Assembly: GCA_937901285.1 (NCBI GenBank)
Contig: CALCHI010000296.1
Location: forward strand, 1 to 10,503
Length of the DNA: 10,503 bases
DNA from: UBA8437 sp003445035
GTDB taxonomy: Bacteria; Planctomycetota; Planctomycetia; Planctomycetales; Planctomycetaceae
Direction of reading: 5' to 3'
The notes under the pieces were generated by a model. That model did not search any database. It was not told the origin of the DNA and worked only from the letters and a program-made list of their open reading frames with translations. Each line of letters starts with the position of its first letter. The stretch's first letter is position 1. The position numbers were made by a program, and so were the translations under genes. This document shows, in pieces, positions 5,885 to 10,503 of this stretch.

Positions 5885-6808
5885 GTGGCCGATCGGCGAG
5901 ACCTGCTGCTGCTGGATGCCGAGCTCCGGGACGCCTGGGGCATCGACCTGGGCTCGATGGAGGATCCGGGTTGGTGGGAGAGCCTGGAACGGGACTGCCC
6001 GTCCGAACTGGTGACCCGGTTTCGGGAAATCCACCAGGCGTACTCACAGGCCGAGATCGGTGGCGGTCCACAGGCGGAACGTGCCGAACGGTCGTTCTTT
6101 GACCTGGCGGCTGACGACAGGCTGCTGGGCCGGGTCCATTCCCACCGTCGTCCGGTGATCATCGACTGTGCGGCGTTGGTGGACGACCTGCTGGTCAGCA
6201 GGGGGATCGTCGGACCGGTGCTGGATGCCGGATGCCATGCCGGGTACCTGTCGGCGTGGTGGGCGCGTCACGAGTCGCTGGAGGTGGTTGGCTGCGATCT
6301 CAGCCGGCCGGCCCTGGAACTGGGTCGGCGGCGGTGTGCACGGTTGGGCCGGGCGGCGGAACTGGTCGAGGGGGACCTGTTGCCCGAGGGAGACGAAGGG
6401 CGGTTCGAGTTGATCGTGGCGGTGGACGTGTTGCCCGAGGAGATCGGGAGCGGATTGCGGGGCCTGGAGCGGCTGGTGTCGGGGCTGTCCGAGAACGGTT
6501 GGCTGGTGCTTTCGACCGGCCACCGGCTGGACGTGGCGTGGAGTCCGCTGGAGAGGGTGAGCGGGGGATTGGCCGAGCTGGGATTGGGGTTTGTGGACGC
6601 GGGATGCCTGGGCGGGGTGGTCTCGCCCGAGCAGGAACCGCTGGGTCAGAACGTGTTCGTCTTTCGACGAGGCGGAGGCGGGGGATTGCCCGGGGACTGC
6701 GTCGAGCGGTCCCGACACGACTGGCCGGGATTCCTGGAACACGCCGGGGATCCGGACGTACCGGACCGTGAGAAGAGCGTGGCGTGGTACCGGGCCCGCC
6801 GCCGCTAG
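5885..6808 (+). CDS. Class I SAM-dependent methyltransferase, substrate unknown
   Basis: This encodes 307 residues from a GTG three bases after the cytochrome stop and in the same frame, so it is almost certainly co-transcribed. The Rossmann-type methyltransferase core is visible: motif I V-L-D-A-G-C-H-A-G-Y (112-121), the acidic end of strand 2 in VVGCDLS (D138), motif III-like ELVEGDLL (159-166) and strand 4 FELIVAVDVL (174-183). An N-terminal ~105-residue, mostly helical extension with a W/E/R-rich segment may recognise substrate. No signal peptide is present, so it is cytoplasmic. The glycine pattern is DxGxxxG rather than the fuller GxGxG. Its last four bases overlap the end of the convergent DUF1501 gene (shared CTAG). 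A start GTG with only a weak GAGAG upstream suggests translation by coupling to the cytochrome. Nothing identifies the substrate. Confidence 0.8.
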   Translation: MADRRDLLLLDAELRDAWGIDLGSMEDPGWWESLERDCPSELVTRFREIHQAYSQAEIGGGPQAERAERSFFDLAADDRLLGRVHSHRRPVIIDCAALVDDLLVSRGIVGPVLDAGCHAGYLSAWWARHESLEVVGCDLSRPALELGRRRCARLGRAAELVEGDLLPEGDEGRFELIVAVDVLPEEIGSGLRGLERLVSGLSENGWLVLSTGHRLDVAWSPLERVSGGLAELGLGFVDAGCLGGVVSPEQEPLGQNVFVFRRGGGGGLPGDCVERSRHDWPGFLEHAGDPDVPDREKSVAWYRARRR

Positions 6809-8166
6809 AGCAGTTCGCGAATCGGCGCCGACCCGTCGGCGACCAGGTAGTGGGGCCGACCCTGGAAGTCGTCGACCGTGGCGGTCGAGACGTCGAGTCC
6901 CAGGTGGTTGTAGAGCGTGGCAAAGAGTTCCGAGAACTTCACCGGGCGGGCGACCGGTTCGCCGGCCTGGCGATCGGTGGCCCCGATGACCTGGCCGTGG
7001 TTGCTCGAGCCGCCGCCGAGCAGGGCGAAGGAGACCCGCGGCCAGTGGTCGCGTCCGACACCCTTGTTGATCTTGGGGGTCCGACCGAATTCGCCCCAGA
7101 CACCGACCAGGGTGTCTTCGAGTAGTCCGCGTTGTTCGAGGTCTTCCATCAGGGCCGTTAGCGCCTTGTCGAGCACCGGGTGGTCTTCCCGTTGCCGGTT
7201 GAAGATCGTCCCGTACGAGGCCCCGTGCCAGTCCCACTTGCTGTAGTTGACCGTCACGATCCGGGCACCGGCTTCGATCAGTCTCCGTGCCGACAGGAAA
7301 CTCTGGGGCACCCGCGGTGCTCCGTTTCCGTCGATCATCACTTTGGTATTGCCCTTGCCGTAGCGGGCCCGGGTGGCTTCGCTTTCCTGGGAGATGTCCA
7401 GGGCGTTGGCCAGGCGGGAGGAGGTCAGGACGCCCAGGGCCTGCCGTGTGAAGGCGTCGTGGCCGTCCATCATCCCGGTCGTGTCGGCTTCGCGGCGGAA
7501 GCGATCGAGGCTCTTGCGGAGCAGGGCCCGGTCGCCGAGTCGGTCGTGGGTGATGCCGTTGAGGACCAGGTCAGCCCGGCCGGGACCCAGCGGGCGAAAC
7601 GGCGAGTGGGGCACACCCAGGAAACCCGGGCTCGGCTCGTTGTAGGGACCGTGGGTGCAGGTGTAGCAGAGACTGACGTAGGGCGGGACGCTGGGGTGCA
7701 GCGGCCCCAGCAGCTTGCTGGCCACCGCACCGGGGGTCGGCCAGCCGCCCACCGGCATCGGCAAACGCTGGTTGCGGCCGGTGTAACTCTGGAACGCGTT
7801 GTGTTCGGGCTGGGCGTCGCAGATCGAGCGGATGATGGTGAACTTGTCCATCATCTGGGCCAGCCGTGGCAGGTGCTCGCCGATCTCGATCCCGGGCACG
7901 TTGGTCGCGATCGGGTTGAACTCGCCCCGGATTCCGGCGGGGGCCTCGGGCTTGAGGTCAAACATGTCCTGGTGCGGCGGGCCGCCGACCAGGTAGATGA
8001 AGATCACCGACTTGGCCGAGGGCCGTTTGCCCTGGGCGGCCTCGGCGGCCAGCAGGCCGGACAGGCTCAACCCGGTTCCCAGGCCACCGACCTGGAGGAA
8101 GTTGCGGCGAGACAGTCCGTCACAGAACGCGTCGGAGCTGGTGGCTGGTCCGAGGATCTTCAACAT
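6805..8166 (-). CDS. DUF1501 family protein, Tat-exported (sulfatase-like fold)
   Basis: This encodes 453 residues. The N-terminus carries a twin-arginine signal, S19-R-R-N-F-L24, then a Gly/Leu-rich segment (VGGLGTGLSLSGLLAAEAA). The DUF1501 hallmarks follow: YLVGGPPHQDMFDLKPEAP (58-76), IRGEFNPIATNVPGI (79-93), EHLPRLAQMMDKFTIIRS (97-114) and, near residues 355-375, VWGEFGRTPKINK with GRDHWP. DUF1501 proteins are abundant in planctomycetes, often paired with DUF1549/DUF1553 cytochrome-type proteins, and are related to alkaline phosphatase/sulfatase folds; their activity is largely unproven. No DUF1549/1553 partner lies beside it here. The length matches the family. The ATG at 8166 has GGGAC upstream and sits ~30 nt from a near-consensus promoter. 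Its stop overlaps that of the convergent methyltransferase. Confidence 0.93.
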   Translation of the reverse strand: MLKILGPATSSDAFCDGLSRRNFLQVGGLGTGLSLSGLLAAEAAQGKRPSAKSVIFIYLVGGPPHQDMFDLKPEAPAGIRGEFNPIATNVPGIEIGEHLPRLAQMMDKFTIIRSICDAQPEHNAFQSYTGRNQRLPMPVGGWPTPGAVASKLLGPLHPSVPPYVSLCYTCTHGPYNEPSPGFLGVPHSPFRPLGPGRADLVLNGITHDRLGDRALLRKSLDRFRREADTTGMMDGHDAFTRQALGVLTSSRLANALDISQESEATRARYGKGNTKVMIDGNGAPRVPQSFLSARRLIEAGARIVTVNYSKWDWHGASYGTIFNRQREDHPVLDKALTALMEDLEQRGLLEDTLVGVWGEFGRTPKINKGVGRDHWPRVSFALLGGGSSNHGQVIGATDRQAGEPVARPVKFSELFATLYNHLGLDVSTATVDDFQGRPHYLVADGSAPIRELL

Positions 8167-8201
8167 GAGAAGCTGTCCCGTCGGTTTTCTGGGGAGTCCT
8201 G

Positions 8202-8230
8202 ATTATATCCATCGGCACTTGTGGGGCCAA
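8202..8230 (-). promoter_or_regulatory. Sigma70-type promoter of the DUF1501 gene
   Basis: Read on the minus strand, -35 TTGGCC (8230-8225; 4 of 6 to consensus) and -10 TATAAT (8207-8202; 6 of 6) are separated by exactly 17 bp. Transcription would begin near 8195, giving a leader of about 30 nt before the ATG at 8166. It is the best-matching promoter in the window. Confidence 0.65.
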
Positions 8231-8291
8231 CGGGACTCGGGAATTCTCTCCAACTCGTCCTCTTTTTTCCTCCAAATACGCGATTTTGACC

Positions 8292-9338
8292 ATGAGTGAT
8301 GCCACCGTTGTTGCTGCCCCGGTTCTCGAGTCGTTTTCGCGAAAACTGCTGATCGCAGCCGGTGCGACCGATCGGGAGGCGGAGGTCGTGGCCGATCACC
8401 TGGTCGAGAGCAGCCTGCTGGGACACGACTCTCATGGAATCCTGAGATTGCCCGAGTACCTCGGTTTTGTCGCCGAGGGGTCGATCACGGTGGGGGCCGA
8501 GATCACCGTGGATCAGCGTTCTCCCAGTTCGGCGGTGGTTGATTGCGGACTGGGTTTCGGGCCGGTGGGTGCCGTGAGGGCGATTGAGACGGCGATCGCG
8601 CTGGCCACCGAATCGGGCACCGGGTGTGTGGTGACCCATCGATGCAACCACGTGGCGAGGTTGGGAGCGTACGTGCAGTTGGCTGCCGACAGGGGTCTGG
8701 TGGCGTTGGCCACGTGCAATTCGCCAATCCACGGTCACTTCGTGCTGCCGGCAGGAGGTCGCCAGGGCCGACTGGCGACCAACCCGATCGCTTATGCCTT
8801 TCCGACTGATGGCGATCCGATCCTGGCCGACTTTTCGACGTCGGTCACACCCGAGGGGAAGATCCGGGTCTACCGGAACCGCGGCGAGAGCCTTCCGGAG
8901 GGCTGGGTGCAGGATGCCGAGGGGCAGCCCACAACCGATCCCGATCGGTTCTACGGCCCGCCACGTGGTGGCATCCTGCCGTTGGGCGGTGTGGCAGCTC
9001 ACAAGGGCTACGCGTTGGGGTTGCTCGTCGAACTGCTCGGCAGCACGTTGGCCGGACTGCGGTGCGATGACCCGGAAACAGGTGGCAACGGGGTCTGTTT
9101 CCTGGTGATCGATCCGGGTCGGTTCGTCGACCCCGAGTCGTACCGGCAACTGGTTGCCGGTACGCGGGATTACATGAAGAGTGCCGAGCCGGCTGAGGGA
9201 GTGGACGAGGTGCTGGTGCCGGGCGACCTGGAGTTCCGGATCAGGCGGCAGCGGCAGGTCGAAGGTGTGCCGATCGACCCGGTGGCGTGGGAACAGATTG
9301 TCGAGCACGCCGAGCGTCTGGGCGTGGAGTTGCCCTGA
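8292..9338 (+). CDS. Ldh_2 family NAD(P)-dependent malate/lactate-type 2-hydroxyacid dehydrogenase
   Basis: This encodes 348 residues from ATG 8292; a TTG two codons earlier is also in frame but less likely. The family oxidises or reduces 2-hydroxy/2-oxo acids (malate, L-lactate, ureidoglycolate, sulfolactate) or cyclic imines, using a non-Rossmann NAD(P) fold. Signatures seen: LLGHDSHGILRLPEYL (42-57) with the conserved S47-H48-G49, NHVARLGAYVQLAADRGLV (119-137), LATNPIAYAFP (161-171), LADFSTSVTPEGKI (178-191) and HKGYALGLLVELLG (238-250). The 'H-x-x-R-L-G-x-Y' form resembles the malate-dehydrogenase/hydroxyacid subgroup rather than the HFGxAGxY form of AllD-like enzymes, but the substrate cannot be set from sequence. 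It is cytoplasmic and of usual family length (~350). It is divergent from the DUF1501 gene (125-bp gap) and converges on the DNA methyltransferase with a 6-bp gap. Confidence 0.9.
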   Translation: MSDATVVAAPVLESFSRKLLIAAGATDREAEVVADHLVESSLLGHDSHGILRLPEYLGFVAEGSITVGAEITVDQRSPSSAVVDCGLGFGPVGAVRAIETAIALATESGTGCVVTHRCNHVARLGAYVQLAADRGLVALATCNSPIHGHFVLPAGGRQGRLATNPIAYAFPTDGDPILADFSTSVTPEGKIRVYRNRGESLPEGWVQDAEGQPTTDPDRFYGPPRGGILPLGGVAAHKGYALGLLVELLGSTLAGLRCDDPETGGNGVCFLVIDPGRFVDPESYRQLVAGTRDYMKSAEPAEGVDEVLVPGDLEFRIRRQRQVEGVPIDPVAWEQIVEHAERLGVELP

Positions 9339-9344
9339 AGGCCG

Positions 9345-10202
9345 TCAGGCCGAGGCCCGTCGGTCGTCCTCGCGGTGCACCTCCGGCTCGAATCTCGCCA
9401 GCCTCTCGACCATCACCTCGATCGCCTCAGGATTCTCGTCGACCAGCACGGCGCTGCGATCGTGTTTCAGCGCGGCCTCACCGGTTGTCCCGCTGCCGGC
9501 AAAGAAATCGAGCACGGTGTCGCCGGGATGGCTGTGGACACGAATGATCCGCTCGAGGATCCCCAGCGGCTTCTGGGTCGGGTAGCCGGTTCGTTCCTTG
9601 CCGGTGGGGCTGACGATGGTGTGCCACCACGAATCGGTGGGTGTCTTGCCGCGGGCGGCTTTTTCGGGTCCGACCAGTCCGGGGGCCATGTACGGGATGC
9701 GGTCGATGTCGTCGTAGCGGTACGTGTAGTCGTCGGGCGTGCGGGCGTACCACAGGATGTTGTCGTGCTTGGGCGACCAGCGTTTCTTCGATCGGCCCCC
9801 GTAGTCGTAGGACCAGATGATCTCGTTGACGAAGGAATCGCGACCGAAGATCCCGTCCAGCAGCACCTTGGCGTAGTGCACCTCGCGGCAGTCCAGGTGC
9901 AGCATCAGGCTGCCGGTGGGTGTCAGCAGCCGGTGCGCCTCCCGGAGTCGCGGTTCGAGGAACGCGAGGTAGTCGTCGAAGGCGTCGGCGAACGCCTGTC
10001 GGCCGATCTCTTCGGTCCGGTACCGTCGGCCTCCGAACCCGGTGCGGTCGCCGTCGTCGTCGCGGACCGTCTTCAGGCGTCGTCGGGATTGATCGCGACC
10101 GGTATTGAATGGCGGGTCGATGTAAACCAGCTCAAAAGACGCATCCGGCCACCGCGGGAGCAGTGTGAGGTTTTCGGCGTGGTGGATGTTGAGCGTGGGC
10201 AT
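9345..10202 (-). CDS. Beta-class DNA methyltransferase (N6-adenine or N4-cytosine), no restriction partner seen
   Basis: This encodes 285 residues. The order of motifs is catalytic motif IV D29-P-P-F-N-T-G near the N-terminus, then YPTQKP (207-212), then SAM-binding motif I V-L-D-F-F-A-G-S-G-T-T (230-240) near the C-terminus, which defines the beta class of N6-adenine/N4-cytosine amino-methyltransferases (N6_N4_Mtase fold). The middle (about 120-205: EIIWSYDYGG, KHDNILWYAR) matches the usual region between motifs and probably contributes to target recognition. The recognition sequence cannot be read from it. No restriction endonuclease, specificity subunit or mobile element lies next to it in the window, so it may be an orphan with a regulatory or replication role, or may belong to a system whose other parts are elsewhere. 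ATG 10202 is the first in-frame start and lies ~35 nt after an extended -10 element. Confidence 0.9.
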   Translation of the reverse strand: MPTLNIHHAENLTLLPRWPDASFELVYIDPPFNTGRDQSRRRLKTVRDDDGDRTGFGGRRYRTEEIGRQAFADAFDDYLAFLEPRLREAHRLLTPTGSLMLHLDCREVHYAKVLLDGIFGRDSFVNEIIWSYDYGGRSKKRWSPKHDNILWYARTPDDYTYRYDDIDRIPYMAPGLVGPEKAARGKTPTDSWWHTIVSPTGKERTGYPTQKPLGILERIIRVHSHPGDTVLDFFAGSGTTGEAALKHDRSAVLVDENPEAIEVMVERLARFEPEVHREDDRRASA

Positions 10203-10236
10203 CGTGGACCGGTCGACCTGGCGAGGAAGTGGCGAG

Positions 10237-10245
10237 ATTCTATCA
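10237..10245 (-). promoter_or_regulatory. Possible extended -10 promoter for the DNA methyltransferase
   Basis: Minus strand TGATAGAAT (10245-10237) is a TGn-extended -10 with 5 of 6 matches in TAGAAT. No good -35 is present at 16-18 bp, as is common for extended -10 promoters. It lies 35 bp before the ATG at 10202. Apart from this element I see nothing notable between the gene start and the terminator at 10387. Confidence 0.3.
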
Positions 10246-10386
10246 CGAGCTCGTCGGACAACCCGTTGAGAATCTCAGTGGTCGAAGAGGGAATCGCGTT
10301 TCTGTTCCGCCGCGTGGTATGGAGGACATCAACGTGGCCCCCGGCGGGGATTGTCCCGGGTGCGTTTTGGCAGGATCCGTCGTCGG

Positions 10387-10424
10387 AAAAGAAAAACCCG
10401 CCATCGCGAGGCGATGGCGGGTTT
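10387..10424 (-). terminator. Rho-independent terminator after tRNA-Asp
   Basis: A perfect 14-bp inverted repeat (10394-10407 with 10411-10424) surrounds a 3-nt loop. Read on the minus strand it is AAACCCGCCATCGC-CTC-GCGATGG... and is followed by TTTTTCTTTT (10396-10387). It lies 8 bp beyond the tRNA 3' end, so it terminates that transcript and separates it from the DNA methyltransferase gene. Confidence 0.92.
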
Positions 10425-10431
10425 CGAGAAG

Positions 10432-10503
<72 letters not shown>

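Noticed and set aside
8160..9308. A 382-residue minus-strand open frame opposite the dehydrogenase.
   Set aside because: The + strand encodes clear Ldh_2 motifs throughout; the minus frame has none and is rich in Arg, Gln and His, as GC-rich antisense frames are.
9339..9355. GGCC-GTCA-GGCC hairpin between two convergent genes.
   Set aside because: Only 4 bp of stem with no T-run, and it overlaps the end of the DNA methyltransferase coding region.

Overview
This GC-rich window looks like a planctomycete chromosome, probably from a marine or Pirellula-like lineage. That inference rests on gene content: a Tat-exported DUF1501 protein, a secreted FG-GAP/VCBS protein, a YVTN-propeller dihaem cytochrome c, a thioredoxin-PDZ protein with a CxxCH motif, and a C-terminal domain typical of planctomycete surface proteins. 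I see no insertion sequence, phage or CRISPR.

The left arm (3-2670) holds the 3' end of an exported hypothetical gene on the + strand. It converges on a two-gene minus-strand unit: an NrtR-like Nudix/winged-helix regulator and a secreted FG-GAP protein, joined by a TGATG stop/start overlap. The regulator has two copies of one 17-bp inverted repeat (AGTGT-N7-ACACT) upstream. One copy lies on the -10 of its likely promoter, as expected for an autorepressor.

The centre (2763-6808) is the main result. Two minus-strand open frames look like separate pieces, a signal peptide plus the start of a thioredoxin fold (4031-3873) and a PDZ protein (from 3791). They lie in the same frame and are interrupted only by one TGA at 3872-3870. 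That TGA sits where the second redox residue of a thioredoxin CxxC belongs (C-E-T-TGA-P-E-C), and 25 nt after it is a stem-loop with an AGGUU loop that fits bacterial SECIS elements. I annotate one 422-residue exported selenoprotein: CxxU thioredoxin, CxxCH, two PDZ-like segments. It is divergent from an exported dihaem cytochrome c, which is followed after 3 bp by a class I SAM methyltransferase.

The right arm (6805-10503) has a DUF1501 protein with a near-consensus promoter, a divergent Ldh_2-type 2-hydroxyacid dehydrogenase, a lone beta-class DNA methyltransferase and a tRNA-Asp(GTC) with a strong terminator. The tRNA is cut by the window edge by about two bases.

How the genes work together is mostly inference. 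The selenoprotein and cytochrome are both exported redox proteins sharing one divergent control region, so a common cell-envelope redox role is plausible. The other genes look like ordinary neighbours. Selenocysteine decoding would need selA, selB, selC and selD elsewhere in the genome; none is in this window.
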